Origin: JADFGZ01 sp965222345
GTDB lineage: Bacteria > Acidobacteriota > Terriglobia > 2-12-FULL-54-10
DNA: 64,000 bases
Direction: 5' to 3'
NCBI GenBank assembly: GCA_965222345.1
Contig: CBDCTS010000006.1
Location: 25,969-89,968, forward strand
The position numbers and the translations under genes were made by a program. The notes beneath the pieces were generated by a model. The model had not been told where the DNA came from, ran no database searches, and saw only the letters and a list, made by a program, of their open reading frames with translations. Positions 34,029 to 42,449 of this stretch are shown here, piece by piece (the first letter of the stretch is position 1; each line of letters opens with the position of its first letter).

Positions 34029-34556
34029 TCAGCGGCGGTTCCATAAGCCGATTCCTCGCCGCCTCGCTTGTTCTTCCAGTTGAATAAACTCCGTACGCTT
34101 GGAGAAGGGAAAGCGCCGGTAAGCATGAGCGTAGCCGTCGCGGATCAGCCGCGCGTTGAAGTTGTCTCCGTCCAGCAGGACGTAGCGAAGCCAGCGCCCG
34201 TAGCGGTCTACGGTATCTCCGGTGCGGTCCTTTTGGAGCAGCACCGTCTTACCTTCGAGCGCCGCCTTGGTGAAGGCGCTTGCCTCCCGTCCGAAATACT
34301 GCACCGCTTTGGTGGGGTGTTTCGTTTCCGGGGTGTCCACGCCGATGAGCCGGACGGTGTAGCTCTTCCCCTCAACCCGAACGTGAATCGTATCCCCGTC
34401 AATCACCCGCTCGACGTGGGCGGAAATCGGATCAAGCTGGGCGCTGGTAATCAGGCCCATGAATCCGCCGATAAACATGGCGAGGCCGATCATCTTGGCC
34501 CTGAGTGGCAGGGGCAGGGTCAAGCGCCTTCGACCGTGATTCTTTGAATGTCCCAT
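34029..34556 (-). CDS. Staphylococcal-type thermonuclease
   Basis: 175 residues. A membrane or signal helix (MIGLAMFIGGFMGLITSA) precedes an SNase domain with VIDGDTIHV, VRLIGVDTPETKHP, the catalytic RYGRWLRYV and GYAHAYRRFPF. The nuclease should act outside the cytoplasm or in the envelope. It is the last gene of the coupling-protein/virB11 operon, its start overlapping the preceding gene by 37 bp. Such nucleases are common plasmid passengers. Confidence 0.88.
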   Translation of the reverse strand: MGHSKNHGRRRLTLPLPLRAKMIGLAMFIGGFMGLITSAQLDPISAHVERVIDGDTIHVRVEGKSYTVRLIGVDTPETKHPTKAVQYFGREASAFTKAALEGKTVLLQKDRTGDTVDRYGRWLRYVLLDGDNFNARLIRDGYAHAYRRFPFSKRTEFIQLEEQARRRGIGLWNRR

Positions 34557-35481
34557 TGGTTGTTCCTCGCTTCGTAGCCTTTGACGAAAACCGCTTCTTC
34601 CGCGAATCGCCGCCCCTCGTGGCGCGTCATGTGAATCACCATGGCGATCCCGTCCACTACGCCTCTACAGGTGACTTCCCAGGGAAGCTCACCGCCGCCT
34701 TGCATGGCGCAACTGGCGATCCGGGATAAGGCGCTTTCGGCGTTGTTGGCGTGTACGGTCGTCAGCGATCCGCCGTGGCCGGTGTTCAAGGCTCTTGCAG
34801 CAGGTCCGCCGCCTCTCCGCCGCGTACCTCGCCCACGACGATGTGATCCGGGCGATGACGCAAGGCATGGCGTACCAGGTCCCGGATTGTGACCGCTCCT
34901 TCCTGCAAACCGCGAGCCTCGAAGCGGACGCAATTCGAGCGCTCGATGCGAAGCTCTAGCGTGTCCTCGATGGCAACTATTCGCTCGTCGTCGGGCAACA
35001 GTTCAATGAGGGCATTAAGCAACGTGGTCTTGCCTGATCCGGTGCCTCCTGATACCAGGATGTTGCGCCGGGACCGCAACACCCGCTCTGCTTCCGCCCG
35101 CACGTTTTCAGGGAGTGCGCCTTGCTTCACGAGGTCATCCGCCGAAAACGACCGCTTTCCGAAACGGCGAACGGTGATAGCGACTTGAGGACTGGCGGGC
35201 GGAACGCAGATAGCAACCCGCGATCCGTCATCGAGCCGAGCATCGACAATAGGCGAACTTGCCGGGTCCAGGCCCAAAGGACGGGCGATGTGGATCGCGG
35301 CCCTCAACAGCGCCGCGTCGTCCAGGTCCGGCGCGGCGTGTACGGCCAGCCGTCCGGCCCGCTCAACCCATACATTACCGGGGCCGTTAATCATGATCTC
35401 GCTCACTTCGGAATCTTCCAGGACGCTTTCCAAGCCCGGTAGAAACGGTTTGAGATGTTCCAGTCCGCTCGCGGCGCTCAT
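34520..35481 (-). pseudogene. VirB11-like secretion ATPase, frameshifted
   Basis: The traffic ATPase of a type IV secretion system. The 5' part from ATG 35481 contains DSEVSEIMINGPGNVWVE, Walker A SGGTGSGKTTLL, AIEDTLELRI and RPDHIVVGEVRGGEAADLLQ. At about 34790 (CAAGAGCCTTGA) the frame stops. The next frame continues ALNTGHGGSLTTVHANNAES to the end at 34520. One missing base explains it. The ATG overlaps the coupling-protein stop (ATGA). It is either a recent pseudogene or a sequencing error. Confidence 0.85.
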
Positions 35482-38138
35482 ATTTGGCCCGCCTCCTTCG
35501 CTCTCCAATAGGAGTGTTCGGCTGGTAGATAGTGCGGCTTGAGGTAGACGCGGCGCGGCTCAAGCGACTGCGCCCCGTCATAGGGCAGACAGATCGCTTG
35601 ACAGTTTGAGAGCAAGGCGAAGTCTCGCGGGTGAAACACGGCCTCGCGCTGCTCCCGGAATGACTTGGTTGCGCCCATGCTCCCGCCTCCGCCTCCGGCC
35701 CGTCCTGAGAGCGGGGAGACTTCCGAGCGTTTAGAAGTCTCGCTGATGGTGTAGGATTCCTTGATCTTCGCCACCTGGCCGCATAACTCCGACGCAATCT
35801 TGGCGCTGGCGTCGTCGCTGAGAGATAGGAAGATACGAGTGCGGAGCGTCTGCAACAGCGACCGCCACGCTTCCGAGCTTCCCAACACGGCCCGCAACGA
35901 GGAAATAGATTGCGTGGCGACAATCGGGATGCAGCGGCATTGCCGGGTCAGGGCAAAGGATTTTTCATCGCCCGATGGGTCATCCTCGCCCACGGAAGCG
36001 AAGGCTTGATATTCGTCACAGATAAAGACGGCGGGCCGGAAGTACCGACCCGGCGAGTGCTTCATCTTTGCCGGTCGCATGAGAAGCGCTTGTAACCAAG
36101 CGTTCTTGAGCATCACGCCCACGGCGCGGGCCAGCGCCGGGTTGATACCAGCGGGCATATTCAAGGCCAGCACCTTGCCCTGCTCGATCAATTCAAAGAG
36201 CGGCGGTAGGTGGTGCTTGATCGAGGCTGTATCTTCGGGGGGTTTTTGGTCGCTCTGATCTGCGGGGTCCGGCGTCTTGTCGTCCGGCTCGGTGACGATC
36301 CACGGCGCTTCCGCCTTCTTGACCGGCTTCGGCTCCGTGATGATCCACGGCGCTTCCGCCGCCTTCACCGGCTCCGGCTCCGCTGCTTTCACCGGCTCCG
36401 GGTCCGCCGCTTTCACCGGCTCCGGGTGTGGCGCTTTCACCGGCTCCGGGTGTGGCGTCTTGACCGGCTTCGGCTTTTTCGCGGGTTGCGGTTTCGTCGC
36501 TGCCTTCGGCTGCCCTCCCCATGTGTATCTGATTTCCGCTGCCTCCGCTTTGGGCGGGTTGTCGTCCGGCTCCGGCTCCGCCGCTTTGACCGGCTCCGGC
36601 TCCGGTTTCGGTTTCGGTTCCGCGTCCTTCGCCGCCGCCGCGTCCTTCTCGGCTTTGAGCCGCTTGATTTGGGCTTGGAGGATTATGGCTTGAGGATCGT
36701 CAGTGGTGGCGGGCGCGGGGGGACAAAACACCTTTGCCACCTCCGGCATATCGAACATGGAAAGGAACACCGAAACCCCCTCCACAATCGAGGATTTGAT
36801 CTTGTTGTCTAGGGCTTGCCAGTCGTGGACAAACCAGCGCTTGATGGCTTCGACGCGCTCTCTCGTGTCTTCGCCGGGTCCATGTCTCCAAGCGATTTCA
36901 TGTTCGATTTTGAGTTCGTCAAGTTTTGCTTTCAGCGGGCGCGAGTGGGAGGCTCGTTCTTTTTGGCCGTCCGGCGTCGGTGTCCAGGACCATGGGGCAA
37001 GCTGTGTGACTTGAGCTTCTAGCACGTCGGCCTCGATAAAGACGAATCCTGTGTTTAGGTCGTCGCTCAACTTCTCCGCCGCTTCGATTTTGGCCGCGAA
37101 TAGCTCCGGGTTGATTGCACAGCGGTAGACCTGCTGCAACGTCACCCATCGGTCGGGGAAGACGCGGTGAAGCTCGATGATCCAGCGGACCAGATTGGTA
37201 TAGGCTTGCTGCCAAAAGGGTTCCTTGCCCTTGCCGAATAGCTGATTGAGAAGGCTCGAAACGGTGTAGGCCAGTGAGTACGAATCGAGCCACCAGGCCG
37301 ATAGCGGATTCCATTGGGCGGGGGCATCCATGCCAAGCTCGATGTAGTCTTGTCCACGGCCCGTCTCAACCAGGATTTGGCGGATGTCGTGACAGAAATC
37401 TCCTTTGACTTCGAGTATCAGCGCCGCCGCCCGCATGTGCCGATTGTGCGCTTGCCAGCCTAGAAGTTGGCGGGCAAACGGGTTCATGCAAGCCGATGTT
37501 TTCCCCGATCCTATGGCTCCGAAGATTGCCACGCCGGTATACAGTCCGCGCTCCGGGATGGTAAGCCATGTGGGACTAAAAACCTCCCGCGCCTCGACCG
37601 GGTGATGGACCTCCCCGATGACGATGGCCGGAGCCTGTTGGTCCGCTGAAAGCGGCCACGGCGGGAGCTTGGCGAAGGGCGCGAAATCGCGCCGCCGCCC
37701 CTCTAGCCAAACCTTCCAAACGGTGACGGAAATAAGCCCGGAGAGCATGACGGCAACCAAGGGCGAAAGGTAGTACCAGAGCAGCACGGCGGTGAAGAAA
37801 TCGGGGGTGTGGAATTGCACCAAAGCAAGGATCGGGTGCTCGTCAATCGAGGGGAAGGGACGCCGTACAAAGCTCCAGACGGCGTACCACAGACCGCCGA
37901 AAAAAAAGAGCAACAGAGCGGGGAGCCGCACAACGAAGTGTACGACTCGAAACAGCGTCCAGCCCAACAGCATCAAGCCCTGAAACAGACGCCAACCAGC
38001 CAAGCCCAACAGCACGAAACCTTGGACGACCAGCCGGCCGAGGACGGCGAAAACCCGGATCGGGTTTTTCCAGTTCATCGGGCCAGCGGGCCGGTGCCAA
38101 AGCTCCCGGAGATAAGGGCCGATCTCGCGCCATTTCAT
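35478..38138 (-). CDS. Type IV coupling protein (VirD4/TraG-like)
   Basis: An 886-residue inner-membrane ATPase that connects the relaxosome to the secretion channel. The N-terminal MKWREIGPYLRELWHRP is followed by several transmembrane helices, then Walker A AIGSGKTSACMNPFARQ near residue 215 and Walker B AVFICDEYQAFAS. A Pro/Glu/Lys/Ala-rich linker built of eight-residue repeats (EPVKAAxP type) is inserted between them. The C-terminal block CRCIPIVATQSISSLR is typical. It heads an operon with the virB11-like and nuclease genes. A truncated copy is at 25424. Confidence 0.88.
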   Translation of the reverse strand: MKWREIGPYLRELWHRPAGPMNWKNPIRVFAVLGRLVVQGFVLLGLAGWRLFQGLMLLGWTLFRVVHFVVRLPALLLFFFGGLWYAVWSFVRRPFPSIDEHPILALVQFHTPDFFTAVLLWYYLSPLVAVMLSGLISVTVWKVWLEGRRRDFAPFAKLPPWPLSADQQAPAIVIGEVHHPVEAREVFSPTWLTIPERGLYTGVAIFGAIGSGKTSACMNPFARQLLGWQAHNRHMRAAALILEVKGDFCHDIRQILVETGRGQDYIELGMDAPAQWNPLSAWWLDSYSLAYTVSSLLNQLFGKGKEPFWQQAYTNLVRWIIELHRVFPDRWVTLQQVYRCAINPELFAAKIEAAEKLSDDLNTGFVFIEADVLEAQVTQLAPWSWTPTPDGQKERASHSRPLKAKLDELKIEHEIAWRHGPGEDTRERVEAIKRWFVHDWQALDNKIKSSIVEGVSVFLSMFDMPEVAKVFCPPAPATTDDPQAIILQAQIKRLKAEKDAAAAKDAEPKPKPEPEPVKAAEPEPDDNPPKAEAAEIRYTWGGQPKAATKPQPAKKPKPVKTPHPEPVKAPHPEPVKAADPEPVKAAEPEPVKAAEAPWIITEPKPVKKAEAPWIVTEPDDKTPDPADQSDQKPPEDTASIKHHLPPLFELIEQGKVLALNMPAGINPALARAVGVMLKNAWLQALLMRPAKMKHSPGRYFRPAVFICDEYQAFASVGEDDPSGDEKSFALTRQCRCIPIVATQSISSLRAVLGSSEAWRSLLQTLRTRIFLSLSDDASAKIASELCGQVAKIKESYTISETSKRSEVSPLSGRAGGGGGSMGATKSFREQREAVFHPRDFALLSNCQAICLPYDGAQSLEPRRVYLKPHYLPAEHSYWRAKEAGQI
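36355..36480. repeat. 24-bp tandem repeats in coupling-protein linker
   Basis: About five direct units of 24 bp (GCTTTCACCGGCTCCGGGTG type, plus strand) encode the EPVKAxxP repeat. Unit number probably varies by slippage without breaking the frame. Confidence 0.75.
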
Positions 38139-38496
38139 AGGTCCGTCTCCGTGCTTTCAGCGCCGCTCGTGGGCGGCTGTTCTGAGCCTTCCCGCAGGGA
38201 TAAATGAAGACGAGAGCGACCCCCATGGGACCGGGTAGAGGTATGTGACAACATGCCTCAACAAAAGGTCACATGACCCCCCTGTTTTGGGGGGGGTCGC
38301 TCTCGTCTTTCTCGATTTCCCGCGTCGTTAGCGCTTCCGAACGATTCATCGTAGATAACCACAACTGAATGAGGAAGATAGAGGAAAGCGGCTGCGCCGC
38401 ATTGCTCGTTTTAACGATGTGACACCCCCCCCCTGAGTCTGTCACGAACATTATCGGCCACCGTCACATAAAAAAACAGCCAAATTTCCGGGTCTC
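38139..38496 (-). promoter_or_regulatory. Coupling-protein leader region, copy 2
   Basis: Homologous to 26057-26416. The hairpin has perfect 18-bp arms (38207-38224 and 38292-38309). The motif TGTGAC/GTCACA occurs five times (about 38244, 38268, 38417, 38440, 38463), at positions that in the other copies carry different motifs. It drives or regulates the intact coupling-protein operon. Confidence 0.7.
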
Positions 38497-38826
38497 TCAT
38501 CTGCCCTCATCTCGATTCATAAACCGCATGGCTTGCCATGTCGAATAGTCGTCAATCGAGACTCCTTCCGTTAGATTTGCTTCGGGGGTCTTGGAGAGTG
38601 CCGCAACCCGCTTCATGGCTGGCCCTCGCCCGCCGTACTGCTCGAAAAACGGCCAGTTATGCTGCTTCATCGCTTCACGGATGGCCTTAATCTCCTGCTT
38701 GACCGTCAGTCCTTCATGGCTTGTCCCTGGCTTCGCCGCCGCCCATTTCTCAAGCACCCGCGCCGCCCGATCCACAGTGGCATTTTCAACCGCAATTCCG
38801 ATCACCCGAACCTGCCGCCCCTTCTA
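38497..38826 (-). pseudogene. 3' fragment of winged-helix-like gene
   Basis: About 105 C-terminal residues of the gene at 26417 (IGIAVENATVDRAARVLEKW, ending VSIDDYSTWQAMRF). It is cut at 38826 by the end of a Tn3-type element. It precedes leader copy 2, keeping the order gene, leader, coupling protein. Confidence 0.8.
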
Positions 38827-38882
38827 GGGTAGCGCCCAGATTACTGTTGAAATACAACATAAGGGCGGTCCGAGCCTTGGGG

Positions 38883-39557
38883 TCAGCCTGGAGCGATCTT
38901 GCGGGTCTGGATGAAGTGGTAGAGGGCGGAGCGGGAGACGTCGAGTATCTTGGCGATGGAGGCCTTGGAGACATCCTTGCCCAACAGCGCCCGGATGTCT
39001 TGCTCCTTGCCGTCGAGCCTGGATGTTCCCAAGGCCCCCTTGGGCCGGCCGAGCAGTTTCCCCTTGGCTTTGGCAGCGGCGAGTCCTTCCTTGGTCCGTT
39101 CTGAGATCAGGTCCCGCTCGACCTCGGCAAACAATCCGAACAGCGCGATCATCACCTTGGTCCGCAGGTCCTGCTTGCCGTCGAACTCGATCGCCTCCTT
39201 GATGGCGATGAAGCGGATCTTGCGCCGGACCAGGGTCTCCACGATCTGGATCACCTGAGAGAGGCTGCGGCCGAGCCGCGACAACTCGCTGACCAGCAGG
39301 CGGTCGCCGGGCTGAAGCATCCCCAACATCTCGTCGATGCGGCGCTCGATCGGACTCTTGCGCGACGAGATCCGGGACTCGATGAACTGGTCGATCGGGA
39401 AGCGCCGTTTCTGGCTGAACTCGAGGATGGCCAGCTTCTGGTTGGCGAGGTCCTGCGAACGAGTGGAGACGCGGAGGTAGGCGACGGTTTTCAAGGCGGC
39501 GTCCAAGAAAAGGTGAAATGGGTCCTGTTTCGGACGGTTAACGACTATAGTATCCAT
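38883..39557 (-). CDS. tnpR: Tn3-type resolvase TnpR
   Basis: A 224-residue serine recombinase: TVAYLRVSTRSQDLANQKLA with the catalytic serine, SELSRLGRSLSQVIQI, EVERDLISERTKEGLAAAKA, and a C-terminal helix-turn-helix (VSKASIAKILDVSRSALYHF). The true start may be a later codon near the LDAALKTVAYL segment. It is divergent from the transposase remnant, the normal Tn3 arrangement, with the res site expected at about 39540-39600. Confidence 0.88.
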   Translation of the reverse strand: MDTIVVNRPKQDPFHLFLDAALKTVAYLRVSTRSQDLANQKLAILEFSQKRRFPIDQFIESRISSRKSPIERRIDEMLGMLQPGDRLLVSELSRLGRSLSQVIQIVETLVRRKIRFIAIKEAIEFDGKQDLRTKVMIALFGLFAEVERDLISERTKEGLAAAKAKGKLLGRPKGALGTSRLDGKEQDIRALLGKDVSKASIAKILDVSRSALYHFIQTRKIAPG

Positions 39558-39598
39558 AACATTGTGTAGTCAACTAGCGCCGAGCAAGACGTACGTTT

Positions 39599-39835
39599 GT
39601 TACTGACAAAACCCTGCCGGTCTCCGATCCCGACGTCTCTCGCCCCCGTCTGATTCGCGATGCCGGCTTTCTCGAAGCCGACCGACACGAGATCGCCCTG
39701 TGGCGGGGCCGCCACAATCGATTGGGTTTCGCCTGCCAGATCGCCTTCGTGCGTGGGCTCGGCAGATGGAAGAGCGTCATTCTCTACGGCGAAATCAAGA
39801 TTGACACCGCCAAGCTCAGGATGCGCGATCCTTAG
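39599..39835 (+). pseudogene. Tn3-family transposase, ends only
   Basis: The first 60 or so residues (RHEIALWRGRHNRLGFACQI) are fused to the last 20 (WKSVILYGEIKIDTAKLRMR and stop). More than 900 internal residues are deleted. The C-terminal sequence matches the minus-strand remnant inside the mini-element at 60562-61098. Confidence 0.75.
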
Positions 39836-39967
39836 AGTGTATTTCAACACGAATCGTGTCGGTACCCTGAAACCAACTCGCCGCGTTTAGATTGCATGTT
39901 CGGATTCTCCCATGTTCCCCAGACAAGACCGGGCCAGGGTTGCGCTCCCGCCCGCTTCGGATGAGCG

Positions 39968-40237
39968 TTAGGGGAAGAAAACCAGCTTGACGAGCAAGCC
40001 GATGATGATCGGCCCGTAGGCAACGTAGGCCCACTTGATGATCCCTAATTCGCGCATCACTTCACCCCGCAAGCTGGCGATCTCAACTTTGACTTCGCCA
40101 ATGGCTTTCAGGAGGTCTTCCTTGGTCGCCAAGTGCTGGGGTATCGGAAGATCGACAACGGCAGCGCGGGCGGATTCCTCAGATGCGCCGAGTTCTTTCA
40201 GCGCGTTGTACATTCCGATGTGAACGTGGCTGCTCAT
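39968..40237 (-). CDS. DUF1640-like coiled-coil membrane protein
   Basis: 89 residues: MYNALKELGASEESARAAVV, a coiled coil (TKEDLLKAIGEVKVEIASLR) and one C-terminal transmembrane helix (YGPIIIGLLVKLVFF). This organisation is typical of the small DUF1640/CCDC90-like proteins often carried on mobile elements. A protein of similar build is at 41573. Function unknown. Confidence 0.65.
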   Translation of the reverse strand: MSSHVHIGMYNALKELGASEESARAAVVDLPIPQHLATKEDLLKAIGEVKVEIASLRGEVMRELGIIKWAYVAYGPIIIGLLVKLVFFP

Positions 40238-40293
40238 GATCCGTTAGCTCTTTGCTCTGCCCCCATTCTCCCACAGCACCCGGACTTCGCCTA

Positions 40294-40350
40294 GACGACT
40301 ATTCCACATGGCGGGCCGTGCGGTTTGCAGAGCGAGATGAGACAGACTGA
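40294..40350 (+). pseudogene. Last codons of third winged-helix-like gene
   Basis: DDYSTWRAVRFAERDETD and a TGA match the C-terminus of the gene at 26417. Nothing further upstream is conserved. Confidence 0.65.
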
Positions 40351-40720
40351 GAGGAACGGAAAATCGGCTGTTTTTTTATGCCGCCGAGACCGTAAATCTT
40401 TGCCGCACGCTCAGAGGGGGGGGTACGGCATGATTCGGACGAGCAATGCGGCAAAGCCGCTTTCCTCTATATGCCTCATTCCGTTGTGGTTAGCCGTTTT
40501 GAAACGGCCCTCCCGCTTCGGACGCGGGAGAAAGGCTAGGACGTGAGCGACCCCCCCCAAAACAGGGGGGGTATGCGGCCTTTCGTAGCGGTAGCCTGCG
40601 GCATACCTCTACTCGGCCCCATACAGGTCGCTCACGTCCTCATTTATCCCTGCGGGAAGGCTTACGAACAGCCGCCATGGGCGGCTCTGAAAGCACGGAG
40701 ACGGACCTATGAAATGGCGG
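40351..40720 (+). promoter_or_regulatory. Coupling-protein leader region, copy 3
   Basis: Homologous to copies 1 and 2 but on the other strand. The hairpin has 15-bp arms (40538-40552 and 40626-40640) with one compensatory base-pair change relative to the others. The motif is TATGCCG/CGGCATA (about 40378, 40426, 40572, 40599). It ends at ATGAAATGGCGG (40709), the first four codons of the coupling protein, after which unrelated repeat DNA begins. Confidence 0.7.
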
Positions 40721-40738
40721 TTGCGCCAGTGGGCAAGA

Positions 40739-41075
40739 ACCCCCTTTCCCCTCGCCTTGGATGATTCCAGATCGGTCCTCGCCGTCAAGGGTTCGCTTCG
40801 CCGCTTCGCGCCCTGGACGGCTCCGGGCCGATCCGAAGGGATGGCTGTTCACGAGGGGAAAGGGGGGATGCAGATATCAGCCAGTGATTTTGTATCTCAT
40901 TTGATAGCGTTCGATAGCATCGCACCACAAACCGGGGCACTCGGGCCGTGTGGACGGGCCGGAAGGGAACCTTTCGGCCATACCAGCCGCCTTGAGCCGC
41001 AGCCGAGGGGCGCTGTCACCCGTAGGGCCGTAGCGCAGCGTAGGAGCCGCGCCAGCGGCTTGACTCGCCTCTCGG
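40739..41075. repeat. Structured dispersed repeat, copy III
   Basis: Same orientation as copy I. The perfect outer arms (40740-40754 and 40852-40866) and the AGCCGAGGGGCGCTGTCACC segment are kept. About 80 bp of less GC-rich DNA (about 40867-40948) separates the two halves. The far arm (CGCCTCTCGGCGTAGGC type, about 41070-41085) is better preserved than in copy I. Confidence 0.75.
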
Positions 41076-41226
41076 CGTAGGCTATCTCTGGTTCCGCCTG
41101 GACGGGCTTGCAGACTGGCCGCACAGCGTTTCTCGCAGAGAAACGTGAATAGTACGCTCTTCATTTCATTCGGGATTTTTAAACCACACATCGTAGACCA
41201 TCAAAATTGATACATCTTCCTAAACG

Positions 41227-41589
41227 ATGCTACCATTATCTGAAGCCATGAATCCACAAGAAGAACTCCAGCAACTGCTGCAACGCCAAGAGGCCCTGCA
41301 CCAGGAACTGAAGGAACAAAAAAAAGAGCTTCTGGGAGCTCAGCGCCTCAGGAAAGAAACCCTCAAACGCCAGATCCAGCGCGCCCAATCCCGCATCTCC
41401 GCCGCCGAACGCAAGCGCCGCACCCGCCGCCTGATCCTCCTGGGGAGCTACCTGGAGCACGTCACCGGCGACGATCCCGACAAGCGAGATCGCCTCATCA
41501 AGGGACTCGATGTATTCTTAGAACGGTATCGGGACCGGGAACTGTTCGAGTTGGCCAACAAGGAGCATGAGAATGGCAACCCCGACTGA
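41227..41589 (+). CDS. MobC/TraD-like mobilization protein
   Basis: 120 residues (or 113 from ATG 41248). A long coiled coil (EELQQLLQRQEALHQELKEQ) is followed by ERKRRTRRLILLGSYLEHVT and FLERYRDRELFELA, a pattern seen in small relaxosome accessory proteins next to MobA-type relaxases. No relaxase is adjacent, so it may be an orphan. Confidence 0.6.
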   Translation: MLPLSEAMNPQEELQQLLQRQEALHQELKEQKKELLGAQRLRKETLKRQIQRAQSRISAAERKRRTRRLILLGSYLEHVTGDDPDKRDRLIKGLDVFLERYRDRELFELANKEHENGNPD

Positions 41590-41872
41590 ACCTGTCACCG
41601 ACGCCCTCTATCAAGCTCTGAGCAGCCCCGAACCGGACCCTCAGGTGGTCCATGCCGCCATTGAGGAAGTCCGCCAAATAGCCAGCCAGAACGTCATCGC
41701 TGTTCTTGGAGCCCAGATCACTGAGCTGAAGGCCGAGCTGAAGGCAGGGTTTTCCGAAGTCAACTCGCGGATCGACACGCTGGAGAAGGTGGTCTGGCGG
41801 GTGATTTGGCCGCTAATCGGTCTGCTCGCCACGACCGTCTTCGGCCTGCTCTACCGGGTTCTCACTAGCTAA
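41573..41872 (+). CDS. Small coiled-coil membrane protein
   Basis: 99 residues from ATG 41573, with AAGGAG eight bases upstream (ATG 41567 is less well placed). Coiled coil LGAQITELKAELKAGFSEVN, then a C-terminal membrane helix (VIWPLIGLLATTVFGLLY). It overlaps the mobC-like gene end and is probably cotranscribed. Similar in build to the protein at 39968. Confidence 0.6.
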   Translation: MATPTEPVTDALYQALSSPEPDPQVVHAAIEEVRQIASQNVIAVLGAQITELKAELKAGFSEVNSRIDTLEKVVWRVIWPLIGLLATTVFGLLYRVLTS

Positions 41873-41904
41873 GTCGTATCCTTGTACTTCTTTCTCCACC
41901 GCGC

Positions 41905-42120
41905 CGCTTTTCCCCTTAAAAGGAAGGGTTTGGCCGTTTCTCAGGGCGCGTCAGCGCCCGTCTCCTGTGGTTTCTTCCCAGGTCGATTTATCCACAGATT
42001 CGTCGCTCCTACTACTTGTTCTTTAACTACTTGTTCTTTAACTACATGCTTTAGGGTATCCCGTATGCTCGTGGAAAACTCCCCCGATTCACACAACCCT
42101 GTGGAAAACCTTTCAAGCTG
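41905..42120 (-). other. Remnant iteron origin of the repA-1 type
   Basis: Inverted relative to the origin at 54240. It has the hairpin GGGCGC-GTCA-GCGCCC (41944-41959), DnaA box TTATCCACA (41988-41996), CTACTTGTTCTTTAA repeats and two GTGGAAAAC boxes. Only one iteron-sized unit (GCTTTAGGGTATCCCGTATG region) is left. No repA is adjacent. Confidence 0.65.
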
Positions 42121-42227
42121 AGCCGCCTGCAGATGTGGCGTAAGGCCGCGGAAGCGGATGGCTGGTTCGAGGGGATGCGGCGGCGAGTGTGCTAGATGCG
42201 GCCGAGTTCGCGCAACGCCAGAAAGTA

Positions 42228-42394
42228 GCTAGGCGCTGTTTGGGCCGTCTTCGTCAGTGGAACTTGAACCCTGGACCGCTGGCGCTGCTGCCCTGGCCGG
42301 CATGATGCCAATGCGCTTGCTCACGCGGTAGGCCAAGGATCCTCGAATCGCGGCCAACTCCTGTCGTACCTCATCCAACTCGGCCTTAACCTAG
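42228..42394 (-). pseudogene. Possible glycosyltransferase C-terminal remnant
   Basis: The minus frame gives AELDEVRQELAAIRGSLAYR, then VSKRIGIMPARAA and a stop. A coiled coil ending in SLAYRV is common at the C-terminus of cell-surface glycosyltransferases. There is no start. 42121-42227 shows nothing recognisable. Confidence 0.35.
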
Positions 42395-42449
42395 CGAAGG
42401 CCGAAATTTCGGCAAAGTAGGCGCAGGGGGAAAGTCGCCGCCGCCATGG

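Larger units (their letters stand above)
38827..39867. mobile_element. Deleted Tn3-family element with two unlike ends
   Basis: The left end starts GGGTAGCGCCCAGATTACTG. The right end, read inward, starts GGGTACCGACACGATTCGTG. Both continue into TTGAAATACA, so they are related but belong to two subtypes found separately at 60282/62950 and 60562/61098. It holds an intact resolvase and a transposase gene reduced to its two ends. No 5-bp target duplication is visible. Confidence 0.75.

Noticed and set aside
34029..34556. Plus-strand frame opposite the thermonuclease gene as a gene
   Set aside because: It mirrors the nuclease coding sequence and has no recognisable domain. The minus strand has the full SNase signature.
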